Shown here: one piece after another, positions 18,777 through 29,118 of the stretch
Position numbering within the stretch: position 1 is the first letter of the stretch
Layout: each line of letters opens with the position of its first letter
DNA from: Serratia symbiotica
GTDB taxonomy: Bacteria > Pseudomonadota > Gammaproteobacteria > Enterobacterales > Enterobacteriaceae
Length of the DNA stretch: 64,000 nucleotides
Assembly: GCF_000821185.2 (NCBI RefSeq)
Contig: NZ_CP050855.1
Location: 1,426,001 to 1,490,000 of the forward strand
Direction: 5' to 3'
Notes under the pieces: model-generated
The model's database searches: none
Told to the model about the DNA's origin: nothing
The model's input: only the letters and a program-made list of their open reading frames with translations
Program-made: the position numbers and the translations under genes

Positions 18777-19864
18777 GCCTGCTCGACACCCTGGACAAGA
18801 TCGGCGGCAGCAATACGCCGGCCTTTACGTTGAAGATTGACGGTGTCGATATTACCGGGAAGGTGAGCGAAAAACTGCTGGGCCTGACCCTGACCGATAA
18901 CCGGGGCTTTGAGGCTGACCAGCTCGAGATCGAGCTTGACGACAGCGACAGCAGCCTGATGCTTCCCCCTCGCGGCGTCAGCATCGCCGTGGCCATCGGC
19001 TGGAAAGATACCGGCACGATCGATAAAGGGCTGTTTGTGGTGGATGAAATCGGACATTCTGGCGCGCCGGATAAGTTGACTATTACGGCACGCAGCGCTG
19101 ATTTTCGACAAACGCTAAACGTGCAGCGCGACAACTCCTATCACAAGAAAACTCTGGGTGATATCGTGAAAACCGTCGCCACTCGCAACAAGCTAACGCC
19201 GGTCATCAATAAAAATATGGCTGATATCGCCATTCCTCATATCGACCAAACCAACGAGTCGGACGGGAGCTTCATCACCCGCTTAGCGAAGGAAAATGGC
19301 GCGGTTGCCGCTGTAAAAAACGGCAAATTGCTGTTCTTCAAACAGGGGCAAAATCAGACCATCAATGGCAAACAGATCCCTGAAATGCTAATCAATCGCC
19401 AGTCGGGCGACAGTCATCAATTCACGTTGACCGATCGCGGGGCATATACGGGCGTGGTGGCGAACTGGTTAAACACACGCGCCGCGAAAAGCGAGCCGGT
19501 CAAGGTCAAGCGCCGCCGCAAGAAAAAGCCAATGGTTGAGGAAGAAAAACAGGGTGAATACTTGGTCGGCAGCGATGAAAACGTCCTGGTGTTACGCCAT
19601 ACCTACGCAACAAAATACAACGCCCAGCGCGCGGCAAAAGCCAACTGGGAACGGATACAGCGCGGCGTCGCCACTTTCTCGATCCAGCTGGCGCGAGGCC
19701 GTGCAGAGCTTTACCCGGAGGCACCTGTCACAGTCAAAGGCTTTAAGCGTGAGATCGACGAAGCAAAATGGACGCTGGTCACAGTAACGCACAGTTTGAA
19801 CGGCAGCGGGTTTACGACGTCGCTGGATCTTGAGGTTAAAATCGACGAGCTGGAAATGGAATAA
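18773..19864 (+). CDS. D: P2-like baseplate hub gpD
   Basis: Baseplate hub (T4 gp27-like), linking tube and spike and commonly the target of neutralising antibodies in P2. It has 363 residues (P2 387). The N-terminal TPAFTLKIDGVDITGKVSEK and central ISRLAKENG-type segment (ITRLAKENGAVAAVKNGKL) are conserved. A Lys/Arg-rich stretch (KVKRRRKKKP near residue 245) is notable. Last structural gene of the late operon. Confidence 0.94.
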   Translation: MSLLDTLDKIGGSNTPAFTLKIDGVDITGKVSEKLLGLTLTDNRGFEADQLEIELDDSDSSLMLPPRGVSIAVAIGWKDTGTIDKGLFVVDEIGHSGAPDKLTITARSADFRQTLNVQRDNSYHKKTLGDIVKTVATRNKLTPVINKNMADIAIPHIDQTNESDGSFITRLAKENGAVAAVKNGKLLFFKQGQNQTINGKQIPEMLINRQSGDSHQFTLTDRGAYTGVVANWLNTRAAKSEPVKVKRRRKKKPMVEEEKQGEYLVGSDENVLVLRHTYATKYNAQRAAKANWERIQRGVATFSIQLARGRAELYPEAPVTVKGFKREIDEAKWTLVTVTHSLNGSGFTTSLDLEVKIDELEME

Positions 19865-19937
19865 TGCAAACGGCCAGTTTTTGTGCATAATTACCAGTAT
19901 TATCGGCCTTAGCCGGGACGTGACGGAGAAACCCGCC

Positions 19938-20159
19938 ATGATGCATTGTCCACTTTGCGGCCAGGCCGCGCACACTCGATCCAGTAGTTACATTACATCA
20001 ACAACAAAAGAACGTTACAACCAGTGCACTAACATCAACTGTGGGTGCACATTTGTTAGCCATGAAACTTTCACTCGAACAATCAGCAAACCACAGAACG
20101 TAGATCCGGTACAGCCACACCCGCAGCAAAACGGCCAAACCTCTTTGTTGTTTGGATAA
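19938..20159 (+). CDS. ogr: Late transcription activator Ogr/Delta
   Basis: Zinc-finger activator of P2-type late promoters. The start at 19938 (MMHCPLCGQAAHTRSSSYI) aligns with Ogr (MFHCPL...). It has 73 residues (P2 Ogr 72) and four Cys in the C-x2-C ... C-x4-C arrangement (CPLC; CTNINC), the zinc ligands. It should act at the three TGT-N12-ACA boxes at 3145, 8831 and 13158. It lies right after D, as in P2. Confidence 0.94.
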   Translation: MMHCPLCGQAAHTRSSSYITSTTKERYNQCTNINCGCTFVSHETFTRTISKPQNVDPVQPHPQQNGQTSLLFG

Positions 20160-20245
20160 GCGTGGCATAGTCGGTAATGTCTGTTGTGGCCATTCAACAA
20201 TGTGGTACCACACAGTTAAAAATGGCTGTACTGCAGCGATCAAGG

Positions 20246-20272
20246 CACCCGCTAAACGGCGGGTTTTCTTTT
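20246..20272 (+). terminator. Rho-independent terminator after ogr
   Basis: CCCGC stem, AT-rich loop, GCGGG, then TTTTCTTTT. It ends rightward late transcription of the prophage. Confidence 0.7.
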
Positions 20273-20335
20273 GAGTATAAAAACGCTATCGCCACTCTGG
20301 AGCCATTTTGGAGCCATTCACCTTTTTTCAGGCAC
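20273..20335. other. Probable prophage right junction (attR zone)
   Basis: Between the ogr terminator and the tRNA operon terminator lies a short non-coding stretch with a direct repeat TGGAGCCATT (20298-20307 and 20309-20318). Because the integrase half is absent from the window, the att core cannot be set. The tRNA-Leu 3' end faces the prophage, which is compatible with tRNA-targeted integration. Confidence 0.35.
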
Positions 20336-20358
20336 AAAAAAACCGCCTCTCGGCGGTT
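20336..20358 (-). terminator. Terminator of the pgsA/tRNA operon
   Basis: Read leftward: CCGCC-GAGA-GGCGG followed by seven T. It lies just after the tRNA-Leu 3' end and terminates leftward transcription from the tRNA cluster. Confidence 0.75.
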
Positions 20359-20381
20359 TAATTTATCTTTATAAATCAATG

Positions 20382-20467
20382 TGGTACCCGGGGCGGGACT
20401 TGAACCCGCACAGCCATAAGCCGAGGGATTTTAAATCCCTTGTGTCTACCGATTTCACCACCCGGGC
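20382..20467 (-). tRNA. leuZ: tRNA-Leu(UAA)
   Basis: 86-nt class II tRNA with encoded CCA. The anticodon stem GGGAT/ATCCC holds a TTTAAAA loop with anticodon TAA; a long variable arm is present; acceptor GCCCGGG pairs with CCCGGGT. It is the last of three tRNAs downstream of pgsA, as in E. coli glyW-cysT-leuZ. Confidence 0.96.
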
Positions 20468-20476
20468 TAGGGGAAA

Positions 20477-20550
20477 TGGAGGCGCGTTCCGGAGTCGAAC
20501 CGGACTAAACGGATTTGCAATCCGCTACATAACCGCTTTGTTAACGCGCC
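20477..20550 (-). tRNA. cysT: tRNA-Cys(GCA)
   Basis: 74-nt cloverleaf, acceptor GGCGCGT / ACGCGCC, CCA encoded, anticodon GCA in a TTGCAAT loop, T-loop GGTTCGACTCC. Middle gene of the cluster. Confidence 0.96.
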
Positions 20551-20604
20551 TTAACTTTGCTTACCTTTTCAGGTTAGAGTCGGAAATACCGACTTTATCG
20601 AATC

Positions 20605-20680
<76 letters not shown>

Positions 20681-20824
20681 ATTAATCAGAACTTGCTGAT
20701 TTTTTTGCTATCTTTGGCAGTGGCTTGCAGCCATCCAATGCGGTGCATTCTACTTACCTAACATGATGAGTCAATAAAATTGTTGGCCCATCATATTCGT
20801 TTGCCGATTTTTGCATCGCTTTGA

Positions 20825-21376
20825 TCAGGGTTCAATCAGATCGTTTCGCGCAGTCTTCAAATATTGAAACATCGACCAGAAAGTCAGCACCGCCGCGATG
20901 TACAACAGACCAAACGCCACATACTCCACAGCACGCTCAGGACGCCAAAGCAACCCGATCAACGATACCATCTGCGCCATAGTCTTCACTTTTCCGATCC
21001 ACGATACCGCTACACTGCTACGCTTGCCAATTTCAGCCATCCATTCTCGCAGCGATGAAATAATAATTTCACGGGCAATCATAGTGGCTGCTGGCAGGGT
21101 GACCCACCAGATGTGATAGTAATCTACCACCAGTATCAACGCCACGGCGACCATCACTTTGTCCGCCACCGGGTCGAGAAACGCCCCAAATCGGGTAGTT
21201 TGTTTCCAGCGACGGGCTAAAAAGCCGTCAAACCAGTCGGTTATAGCAGCAAATACAAAGATGATGGCGCAAACCATCGGTGCCCAAGTGAATGGCAGAT
21301 AGAATGCCAGCACAAAGAATGGGATCAGAACTACGCGAAACAAGGTAAGCCACGTCGGTATATTCAATTGCATCAT
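20825..21376 (-). CDS. pgsA: Phosphatidylglycerophosphate synthase
   Basis: Integral membrane enzyme making phosphatidylglycerol phosphate from CDP-diacylglycerol and glycerol-3-phosphate, the committed step to PG and cardiolipin. The CDP-alcohol phosphotransferase signature D-x2-DG-x2-AR-x8-G-x3-D-x3-D is complete ([11 protein letters not shown] ... [10 protein letters not shown]). It has 183 residues if the first of two tandem ATGs is used; the second (21373) matches the E. coli 182-aa start. Several transmembrane helices. The three tRNAs follow on the same strand and share the terminator near 20345. Confidence 0.97.
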   Translation of the reverse strand: MMQLNIPTWLTLFRVVLIPFFVLAFYLPFTWAPMVCAIIFVFAAITDWFDGFLARRWKQTTRFGAFLDPVADKVMVAVALILVVDYYHIWWVTLPAATMIAREIIISSLREWMAEIGKRSSVAVSWIGKVKTMAQMVSLIGLLWRPERAVEYVAFGLLYIAAVLTFWSMFQYLKTARNDLIEP

Positions 21377-21429
21377 GCTAGGGTATATCTGGCTGGAGTG
21401 AGAATTAAGAGTATGTTGCTACATTGCTA

Positions 21430-23262
21430 TCAGTGTTTCAATGCATTGTAGATTTTTTCTGCCAGTGCTTGTGAGATACCCGGCACTCTTGCAATTTCCT
21501 CAATACTGGCATTCAATAATGGCTGAAGCCCCCCCATATACTTCAACAACACTTGTCGCCGTTTTGGCCCAACACCATCGATAAGTTCCAATGAACTGGT
21601 ATTTCTTACTTTTGCCCTTCGCTGTCGATGCCCGGTAATCGCGTGATTGTGCGAATCATCCCGAATGTGCTGGATAACATGTAGCGCTGGTGAATCCGAC
21701 TGCAGCGAAACGCCCTCACCTTCCGGCACAAAAAATAACGTTTCTAGCCCGGCTTTACGATCGGCACCTTTAGCGATACCGATTAGCAGCGGCTTTTTTT
21801 TATCCCAACTCACGTTCAATGAACCAAATACCTCAATCGCCATGCCTAACTGCCCTTTACCACCATCGATAAAGATGACATCTGGAATTTTTTTCTCATC
21901 CAATGCTTTGCCATAGCGGCGTTTCAGCACCTGGGCCATAGCCGCATAGTCATCTCCCGGAGTAATGCCAGTAATATTATAGCGCCGATACTCTGAGCGC
22001 AGCGGCCCGTCGCCGTCGAACACCACACAGGAAGCCACCGTCTGTTCACCCATCGTGTGGCTAATATCGAAACACTCCATCCGGTTAATTTCGCAGAGGT
22101 TCAGCACCTTTGCCAACTCTGCCAACCTTTGATGAAAGGTTGACTGCTGCGCAAGCTTGCTAGCCAGAGCAATCGCCGCGTTGGTACGCGCCAGTTTCAG
22201 ATAGCGAGCGCGGTCACCGCGCGGTTTGTTCTGGATTTGAATTTTACGCCCTGCCAGTTCGCAAAGCGATTCGGCCAGCAGTTTCTTCTGCAATAGATTG
22301 AAATCTAGCAGAATTTCAGACGGCAAGGTGCGCGCCTGGCTACCCTGCAAGTAAAATTGGCCGAAAAAAGTCTGTACGACTTCACCGATTTCAGTACCAC
22401 CCGGCACTTTCGGGAAGTAGCTGCGGCTACCCAGCACCTTACCCTGGCGAATGAACAGCACATGCAGACAGGCGATACCCGCATTGAACGCCACGCCGAT
22501 TACGTCCAGATCGTCACTGCCGCCAGACACAAACTGCCGCTCGGTCACGCTTCGCACCGCCTGGATCTGGTCACGAATGCGTGCCGCCTCTTCGAAATTT
22601 AGCCGTTTGCTGGCGTTTTCCATCTGCTCAATCAGTTGATGCAACACTTGTTGATCCTTACCGGACAGGAACAGGCGCACATAGTCCACCTGTTGCCGGT
22701 ACTCCTCTTCACTCACCAACCCAGCGACACAAGGCCCCAGGCAACGGCTAATCTGATACTGTAGGCAAGGACGTGATCGATTGCGGTATACACTGTTTTC
22801 ACATTGGCGGATCGGGAACAGCTTTTGCAGCAGCACCAACGTTTCACGTACAGCGTAGGAATTGGGAAACGGGCCGAAATATTCCCCCTTGGCATGCTTG
22901 GCCCCGCGATGTATCGCCAGCCGTGGATGGCTGTCCGCACTGAGAAAAATAAGCGGATAAGATTTATCATCTCGTAAAAGAACGTTGTACCGTGGTTGGT
23001 ACTGTTTAATGTAGTTATGTTCTAGCAGCAGCGCTTCTGTTTCGGTATGTGTCACAGTTATGTCTATTTGTGCAATATTTTTAACCAGCGTCTCAGTTTT
23101 GCGGCTAGCGATTTGTTGACGGAAGTAGCTGGCGAGACGTTTTTTCAGGTCTTTGGCTTTACCGACATAGATAACCGTGCCAGTGGCGTCATACATACGA
23201 TAGACTCCAGGCTGGCTGGTTAGGGTGCTTAGAAATGTTTTGGCATCAAAAGGCTCACTCAC
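21430..23262 (-). CDS. uvrC: UvrABC nuclease subunit C
   Basis: Nucleotide excision repair endonuclease making both incisions around a lesion bound by UvrB. At 610 residues it equals E. coli UvrC. Domains: GIY-YIG nuclease (about 16-95, with GVYRMYD and [14 protein letters not shown]), UVR/UvrB-binding motif (about 204-239), RNase H-like nuclease in the centre ([16 protein letters not shown]), and C-terminal tandem helix-hairpin-helix ([21 protein letters not shown]). It overlaps uvrY by 8 bp, as in other Enterobacterales. Confidence 0.98.
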   Translation of the reverse strand: MSEPFDAKTFLSTLTSQPGVYRMYDATGTVIYVGKAKDLKKRLASYFRQQIASRKTETLVKNIAQIDITVTHTETEALLLEHNYIKQYQPRYNVLLRDDKSYPLIFLSADSHPRLAIHRGAKHAKGEYFGPFPNSYAVRETLVLLQKLFPIRQCENSVYRNRSRPCLQYQISRCLGPCVAGLVSEEEYRQQVDYVRLFLSGKDQQVLHQLIEQMENASKRLNFEEAARIRDQIQAVRSVTERQFVSGGSDDLDVIGVAFNAGIACLHVLFIRQGKVLGSRSYFPKVPGGTEIGEVVQTFFGQFYLQGSQARTLPSEILLDFNLLQKKLLAESLCELAGRKIQIQNKPRGDRARYLKLARTNAAIALASKLAQQSTFHQRLAELAKVLNLCEINRMECFDISHTMGEQTVASCVVFDGDGPLRSEYRRYNITGITPGDDYAAMAQVLKRRYGKALDEKKIPDVIFIDGGKGQLGMAIEVFGSLNVSWDKKKPLLIGIAKGADRKAGLETLFFVPEGEGVSLQSDSPALHVIQHIRDDSHNHAITGHRQRRAKVRNTSSLELIDGVGPKRRQVLLKYMGGLQPLLNASIEEIARVPGISQALAEKIYNALKH

Positions 23263-23911
23263 TGCTTAACAACGTCTCCGCATTGAACAACCCGTGTCGG
23301 ATAGCCAAGTGAGTCAGTTCAACATCACCGCTAATGTTCAGCTTGCTGAACATGCGGTAGCGATAACTGTTCACCGTCTTAGGGCTGAGGCTCAGTTGCT
23401 CTGAGATCTCATTAACCTTTTTCCCCTTGGTGATCATCAACATGATTTGCAACTCGCGTTCAGACAAGCAACTGAACGGCGTTTCAGTCTGCGGTTCCAA
23501 CTGGCTCAACGCCATCTGCTGAGCAATGTCAGAGGCGATATAACGCTGCCCGGCATGTACCGAGCGCAAGGCGTTAATCACATCCTGTGGGGCAGCCCCC
23601 TTGCTCAGGTAACCGGCGGCACCCGCCTGCATCACTTTAGCAGGTAACGGATTTTCAGTATGAACAGTTAGCATAATAACTTTGGCACCCGGCGTGTAAC
23701 GCACAATTTTGCGCGTGGCTTCCAGCCCGCCAATACCTGGCATATTCATATCCATCAATACGATATCCACGGCGTTACCACGGCACCATCTTACGGCGTC
23801 TTCACCGCATTGGGCCTCCCCGGCAACTTTTATACCTTTGATATCTTCAAGAATGCGTCGTATCCCTGCGCGCACCAGTTCGTGGTCATCAACAAGAAAA
23901 ACGCTGATCAA
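23255..23911 (-). CDS. uvrY: Response regulator UvrY (BarA-UvrY)
   Basis: NarL/FixJ-type regulator of the BarA/UvrY system, which activates Csr small RNAs and thereby controls carbon metabolism and virulence. It has 218 residues. The receiver domain shows the acidic pocket (DD at 8-9) and phospho-acceptor Asp54 in VLMDMNMPG, with the conserved Lys in the later segment. The LuxR-type helix-turn-helix spans about 148-205 ([21 protein letters not shown]). It is cotranscribed with uvrC. Confidence 0.97.
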   Translation of the reverse strand: MISVFLVDDHELVRAGIRRILEDIKGIKVAGEAQCGEDAVRWCRGNAVDIVLMDMNMPGIGGLEATRKIVRYTPGAKVIMLTVHTENPLPAKVMQAGAAGYLSKGAAPQDVINALRSVHAGQRYIASDIAQQMALSQLEPQTETPFSCLSERELQIMLMITKGKKVNEISEQLSLSPKTVNSYRYRMFSKLNISGDVELTHLAIRHGLFNAETLLSSE

Positions 23912-24608
23912 GGAAAAATCTCCAAAAAAAGGGAGTTACGCAATCAACCTCTGTTTTCGCCAGAGATGTTACTGGTTTTTCAGCCAAGAATGAACGCAGA
24001 TTAATACATACTCCTGAATAACTTTGCGGAACAGCGCTGATTTTTGAATTTTGGCCGTCTGTGCCGATATTCAGACGGTAAAAATAACTTCGTACCAAGG
24101 CTAGCGCCATATGATACATCGATAATCACATGACAGTAATAAAATCAGTGTAAACAATCGCAACATGGAGAATGTTAAAAACAAACATGATTTCACATTA
24201 ATTATTTGATTTTTATATTCTTTATGAATACTTCCGCGCACAGATCGACCGAATGTTATCGCAAAAACCAATTATTTAGTACAAAATGCGGGATAAAAGT
24301 GAGAATGATGCGGCTATGCTAATTAAAATAATTCCGGCTGTTTAGCAATTTCTCCTTTCAGGCCACTACTTATTAACCGGGTTAAAAATCTTGTTAATTA
24401 TTTAACCACACACTAGCACGATTTCATTATGGGTACACCAATGAGCCCTCCAACCCATGCACTCAGTGCAGATGGCCGCTACATATTATGCTATACTTAT
24501 GCCCCAAAATTAATTTGACACTTGCATGCCAAGCTGGACAAGAGCGCCACCGAGGCGCATCAAAACGCATTTTGTTCAGGCTTCAGCCGCCAAAAATCAG
24601 GAGAAAAA
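23912..24608. other. AT-rich intergenic region between uvrY and yecF
   Basis: Nearly 700 bp with no convincing reading frame. It must hold the divergent promoters of uvrY and yecF; a TATACT hexamer near 24492 is a possible -10 for yecF but I see no good -35. No RNA gene is recognised. Confidence 0.5.
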
Positions 24609-24812
24609 ATGGGCAAGGTTGACTTCACTACGTCTGTAACCCCGGAAACGCTGGCGACTGAAATTGCCTGTCTTAAAGCCACGCTGGGCCAGAATACACA
24701 GGGGAAGGTTATTATCAACATGGAACGCTTCATCGCACAGATCGAGGATCCGATTCAGGCTGAAATCTTCAAAAATAGTATCCAGCAAATTAAACACACC
24801 TACCGTCAATAA
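24609..24812 (+). CDS. yecF: YecF-like DUF2594 protein
   Basis: Small cytoplasmic protein of unknown function. The ATG at 24609 follows CAGGAGAAAAA, an excellent ribosome binding site; the in-frame upstream start at 24522 is not needed. The 67 residues match E. coli YecF (DUF2594, 74 aa) in the MGKVDFTTSV... start and the I/L heptad-like centre. In E. coli yecF lies between uvrY and sdiA, so the position supports the name; sdiA itself is missing here. Confidence 0.88.
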   Translation: MGKVDFTTSVTPETLATEIACLKATLGQNTQGKVIINMERFIAQIEDPIQAEIFKNSIQQIKHTYRQ

Positions 24813-25026
24813 GCCATCAAGCAAGCTTTCCTTGATGACTAGCCTGCTTTCTGCTCAGCTTGATTGATCTTGCAAGCGCTTTCTGGCGACGATGATAGGC
24901 ATCATTTAAACCATGCCAAATGAGGATAATGGCAATGTTCTGGATGCCCTTATAGAAAAGAACCACTAAAATCAGCCTGGCTGCAATACAAAACCACACT
25001 GCTTATCCCCTGCAATGCGGAATTAT
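24813..25026. other. Non-coding stretch after yecF
   Basis: Contains an inverted repeat after yecF (AAGCAAGCTTTCCTTGATG region). A 60-codon leftward frame (24817-24999) with one hydrophobic segment is open, but no start signal or family supports it. Confidence 0.4.
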
Positions 25027-25220
25027 CTATACCCTAAATAATTTGAGTTGCAGCAACGCAGCGACAAATCGATTGGGAACCGATTTGAATAGCGCTTGTG
25101 CTGGGCCGCAGCTTAAACTTCAGGGATGAGGCTCATTAATCCCCAGTCGCTTACACCAGTAAGTGACTGGGGTGAGCGATGAAAGCTAACGCACAGGCAG
25201 TTTGAAGTATGACGACGATA
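25027..25220. repeat. Dispersed MITE-like repeat of Serratia/Yersinia type
   Basis: The ends CTATACCCTAAATAATTTGA and AGTTTGAAGTATGACG are near-complementary (TATAC..., AATTTGAGTTGCAG against CAGTTTGAAGTAT). The middle has the CAGTCGCTTAC-ACCAGTAAGTGACTGGGGTGAG hairpin. I recall this intergenic repeat as frequent in Serratia and Yersinia genomes. It carries no gene. Confidence 0.55.
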
Positions 25221-25423
25221 ACTGTGAAGAGGAAACAACCTAGCTCATTAGGGCCATCGCTGGCCAGCTTGGCTTGCAGAAGAAGAGAATCGTTTTCTCC
25301 TATAGCGTTCACCCATCAAAAGGCAGGAAAATAGGGTTCCTTCCTAAAATTCACCGAATGGAGCAGTAATAACATAGGAAAATAATATGTTTAACAATTT
25401 GAAATTGATAAAATTTTTATTTT

Positions 25424-25732
25424 TTAAAGTTTAATCATACCTTTTTGAATATCTGTCTCGAAGAGGTTGCCTACATAGTTAACACCATCATGAGTCACAT
25501 ATACCCGTGGGTAACCCGTATCCGATAGCGCTGTCACCATATATCCCGCGCTGATCATTTCTATTGAAGGGGTGTTCATCGGCGTGAGAAGCCCTCGGCC
25601 TCGACACCATTGATAAAAACGAGTGCGCCCATACCCCAGAGTAGCCCCTACATCAGATAAATTTTTGAGTTCATCATCTAAGAGCAAAGATAAATCATCA
25701 CTATCCTTAGATACTTTCTTTTCTTCTGGCAA
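25424..25732 (-). pseudogene. KilAC-domain antirepressor fragment
   Basis: A 102-codon leftward frame starting with TTG. Its centre (SDVGATLGYGRTRFYQWCRG) and the following PSIEMISAGYMVT resemble the C-terminal KilAC domain of phage antirepressors, which has a helix-turn-helix and a conserved W-x-R motif. The N-terminal Ant/BRO part is missing, so this is best read as a phage gene remnant, although a short independent gene cannot be excluded. Local AT content is much higher than in the prophage upstream. Confidence 0.5.
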
Positions 25733-26174
25733 AACAAAGTTACCTTTTCATTTTTGCATTATCATGTTATTACTTTCCACTTTTAATTTATAAAAATAAA
25801 TATTAAAATGCAAATTCATTACATCGGTGTCAGTGTGCCATTTTAGAAGAATAAAAAAAACTTCCTATTTGTAAAATATAATAGCATAAAAATAAAGAAG
25901 TAATCATGACTGTGCATATTTACGGTAGGTAAATATCCTAATGTAAATTTAATTTCCCATGAAATTAAAATATTAATTCGCATGCTATTAATTTTCAATT
26001 TCATGCAGGGCTTAGTGTTTAAAGCCGTTCCCCTTCGAGCTTATTATCGCCAGAACGGACGCGATGTTTTCTGGCATTGGTGCTCAGATTTCAGATGAAC
26101 GGCGTTATCAGCGGCGGCTAAAATTGAACGACTGAGAGGTAAGGATATTAAAGATAAAATCGCTACTCAATACT
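25733..26174. other. AT-rich gap without recognisable gene
   Basis: Low-complexity AT-rich DNA. A short GC-normal stretch at 26020-26130 may be a transposase scrap but is too short to assign. Confidence 0.4.
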
Positions 26175-26818
26175 GTTAATGGAGCAGGTCGCCGCTGCGA
26201 CAACCTGCCTTGCCCGGATTATCTGTTGCTGAAGCCGGGCAACTTCGTCCAGAAGAGCATCACGCTCATCCTCAAGGGAAGGCTCATTCTGTTTACGCAT
26301 GGTGCAGTAGACCTCATCCCCGATAAACTCATCCTGCTATTTGTACAACACCCGGCGGCTGACACCCATTTTTTGCGCGATGTCACGGGCAGGCACCAGG
26401 CGAGTACAGAACTCCCTGACAGCCTGACGCTTTACCTCCTTGTGTATGCCGGAGATGAGCCGTCGCTTGGCGGGATGACGTTCATCCAGCCAGCGATTCA
26501 GCACTACATCACTGGGATAGCCTAATGTTCTGCGGGTGAAGGCCAGACAACGGCCATGATTCAGGTAATGCTCAACAGCCGCCAACTTTTGTTCATCCGA
26601 ATAACGAGGTTTTCGTTTTACACTTTCGACTTTCTCACCGGACGTTTGCCATGCGCGAACCCAGCGCCTGAGTTGTCTGACAGTCGGATATCCCCGCTCG
26701 CGAACCACAGCAGCAGCCTTTTTTCCCTATTTGAAGTAAAGCTTAATGGCGTGAAGCCGATCTTCGAGCAAAGACATAAACAATCTCCTGAGAGTCCAGG
26801 AAATCGTCCGCACCTCCA
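26175..26818 (-). pseudogene. IS3-family OrfA remnant
   Basis: Leftward remnant of an IS3-family element. The outer end at 26818 reads TGGAGGTGCGG then TTTCCTGGA, resembling IS3-family inverted repeats, and OrfA would start at ATG 26777 (MSLLEDRLHAIKLYFK). Two in-frame stops, one after YFK and one after RVLYK, break the frame. The helix-turn-helix part (YPTVRQLRRWVRAW, LGYPSDVVLNRWL) and a C-terminal leucine-zipper-like tail (ERDALLDEVARLQQQ) remain. OrfB with the DDE catalytic core is absent. Confidence 0.72.
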
Positions 26819-26820
26819 AA

Positions 26821-27075
26821 GATGGTATTTTAATGTTGCAATTATCCGTACTGCCCGCTGTAGCGAAGTTACTCTCGGTTTCTCTGGAAAGATTACTGGG
26901 AGGAGAGACAGAACACACCCCGCGCAAGCGCGGGCCGACATCCCGACTGGAACAGCAGATTGAGGTGATAATCCAGCTCCCGAAGGCCCGGCAGAAGATG
27001 GTGACAGAAATGCTGGATGCGGTTATTGCACAGGCACAACAACAGGAGACAGGCAGCAAACGAGACGATTTTTAG
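26821..27075 (+). pseudogene. XRE regulator remnant (3' half)
   Basis: C-terminal half of the same XRE-type regulator found complete at 43751 and 52009. Shared features are the LPAVAKLLSVSLERLLGGE helix and the KRGPTSRLEQQIE tail. The DNA-binding N-terminal half is lost where the IS3 remnant abuts. It is followed 12 bp later by a symE remnant, preserving the XRE-symE order. Confidence 0.75.
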
Positions 27076-27087
27076 CGCGGGCTGAAG

Positions 27088-27167
27088 GTGCAGCAACATC
27101 ATAAGTCACAACCCGCCACACCCCAAGCCCGCAAGTGCATTGTCGGCTACCGCCACAACGGCGGCAG
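27088..27167 (+). pseudogene. symE 5' remnant
   Basis: Frame starting at GTG 27088 reads VQQHHKSQPATPQARKCIVG, matching the N-terminus of the SymE homologue at 37030 (AAQHHKSEH...ARRYTVGY). It is cut after about 27 codons by the IS256-type transposase fragment. It shows that another unit of the orphan CDI array once extended here. Confidence 0.65.
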
Positions 27168-27725
27168 GCCGAAAACGAAGATGCGAAGTTCTGGCTCAGT
27201 GTGCTGACAGAGCTTAAAAACCGGGGACTTCAGGACATCCTGATTGCCTGCGTAGACGGCCTGAAAGGCTTCTCTGATGCGATAAACAGCGTGTATCCGC
27301 AGACACACATTCAGCTTTGCATCATCCATAGGGTGCGCAATAGTCTGAAATACGTGTCGTGGAAGGACTACAAAGCCGTCACCAGCGGGTTGAAAACGGT
27401 GCACCTGGTTCCGACAGAAGAAGCAGCGCTAATGGAGTTGGATAAGTTCGCAGGCGTCTGGGACGATAAATACCCGCAGAGCAGTAAAAGCTGGCGTGCG
27501 CACTGGGAAAATCTCAACACGTTCTTCGGCTATCCAGCCGAAATCCGCAAAGCCATCTACACGACCAAGGCTATCGAGTCGCTGAACAGTGTGATCCGTG
27601 CAGCCATCAAAAAGCGCAAAGTGTTCCCGACAGACGACTCAGTGCGGAAAGTGATTTATCTGGCGATTAAGGATGTGTCAAAAAAATGGAGTATGCCGAT
27701 CCAGAACTGGCGGCTGGCGATGAGT
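27168..27725 (+). pseudogene. IS256-family transposase, C-terminal part
   Basis: Begins in mid-protein (AENEDAKFWLSVLTELKNRG) and continues through the catalytic Asp region (ILIACVDGLKGF), the LCIIHRVRNSLKYV motif and the terminal YTTKAIESLNSVIR region with the catalytic Glu, to MPIQNWRLAMS. It is truncated at the 5' side against a symE remnant and at the 3' side by the IS481-type element. A matching N-terminal fragment in inverse orientation lies at 30171-30345. Confidence 0.8.
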
Positions 27726-28928
27726 TGTAGTAGCTCAAACTTAATCTGTATTAGTCGCGACTTGATCTGACATTCACTCATTTTTCAGACCCAAATTTGT
27801 CAGTTGAGTCTGACTGTCCGATGCGATAAATAAACTCTCAAGTTGCTTTTCTTTCGCCAAACCCTTGCTGCTTTCCCAAGTCTGCCAAGGCGTTTTTCCA
27901 TAACAGTATCGTCATGAATGGGGCGCTCACGGTTGTAAAAATAGAGCCATTGGCTGAGTTCTCGCTGGATTTCATCAGATTTACGGTAAATCTTACGGCG
28001 ATACATGACATCGTAGCATTCCGTTTTCATTGTCTTGTGAAACCCTTCACAGATGCCGTTTGTCTGCGGGCTGTAAGCCTGGAGTCGTGTATGCTCGATA
28101 TCTTCAATATTCAAATATAATTCAAACGCATGACTCTCTTTTTTGCCACAGAACGCCGTCCCGCGATCAGTCAATATCCGTAACAACGCTATCCCTTGCT
28201 CATCAAAGAACGGCAACACTTGCTCATTGAGCATTTCTGCGGCAATCAATGCATTCTTCTCGGTATAGACTTTGGCAACAGCAACACGGCTATAAGTATC
28301 AATAAAGGTTTGCTGATAAATTCTGCCAATCCCTTTGATATTGCCGACATAATAGGTGTCTTGTGCACCCAGATAGCCTGGGTACTGTGTCTCTATTTCA
28401 CCGTGAGCTTCTCGTTGGGATTTAGCTTGCTCCAGTGCCTGCAACTGAGCCTCGGTGAGAACACCGCCCTCCTGAACCATCTTGGTTTCCAACGCAGTGA
28501 GCCGCTTTTTAAAGCATTCCAAATCATATCGTCACCAAACAGAACGAACCCCGCTGCCTGAAATCAGTATTCCTTGCCGGGTGAGTTCCTTGGCGACACG
28601 GTGCTGGCCATAAGCGGGGAATTCATAGGCCATATTTACGACGGCTTGTTCGATATGAGCTTCAACACGATTTTTTTCGATAGGTTTTTTACGACTGATT
28701 TCCTGTAGCGCCAACTCGTCACCTTGTTCGTAAAGCGTTTTGAAACGATAGTAGCGGTCTCTGCTGTAGCCCATAATTTTACAGGCTTCCCGAACATTAC
28801 CCAGTTGTCGTGCCAGTTCTCACAAACCGAGTTTAGGTTTAATGATTTTTGCTGGCCGATTCATTTTTCACCTCTCTGGTATTTTTTATATACAACAAGA
28901 GAGGTCAGATAAAGTAAGAGCTACTACA
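27726..28928 (-). mobile_element. IS481-type insertion sequence
   Basis: 1203 bp bounded by the inverted repeat TGTAGTAGCTC (27726-27736) and GAGCTACTACA (28918-28928). It carries a leftward transposase. I see no target duplication, and its left flank is IS256 DNA whereas its right flank is array leader DNA, so a deletion or rearrangement happened next to it. Confidence 0.75.
27774..28864 (-). pseudogene. IS481-family transposase, broken
   Basis: DDE transposase reading from ATG 28864 (MNRPAKIIKPKLGL). Two in-frame TGA codons (after PKLGL and after GVRSVW) and a frameshift near the 3' end, which moves the terminal YGKTPWQTWESSKGLAKEK segment to another frame, make it inactive. The catalytic core is readable: Asp in QQTFIDTYSR, Asp in RILTDRG, Glu in GICEGFH. 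It is therefore a recent decay product rather than a working element. Confidence 0.8.
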
Positions 28929-29118
28929 GTTGAATGGCCGGACGGCAAGCAACCTCAGCCACACAGAACACCCTAGCCCAGCGCTTGCCGCACGGCCATT
29001 TACCCCCGCACACGCCGTGGCTGACCAGGGCAGGAGGTGCGCCGCGCTGACGCTGAAGAGAAGAAGAGGTTCAACAGCGCGCCTGCTGCCTTGCCGAGCT
29101 GGCGCGCTGACACAGAGC
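28929..29118. other. Truncated array leader
   Basis: Starts with GTTGAATGGCCGGACGG, the end of the second dif-like site and the following leader DNA of the array units (compare 39384-39540 and 35196-35340). The IS481 end cuts the XerD-like arm. It leads directly to parE. Confidence 0.6.

Noticed and set aside
24817..24999. 60-codon leftward frame with a hydrophobic segment
   Set aside because: No start signal, no family, and it lies in a probable terminator/decay region.
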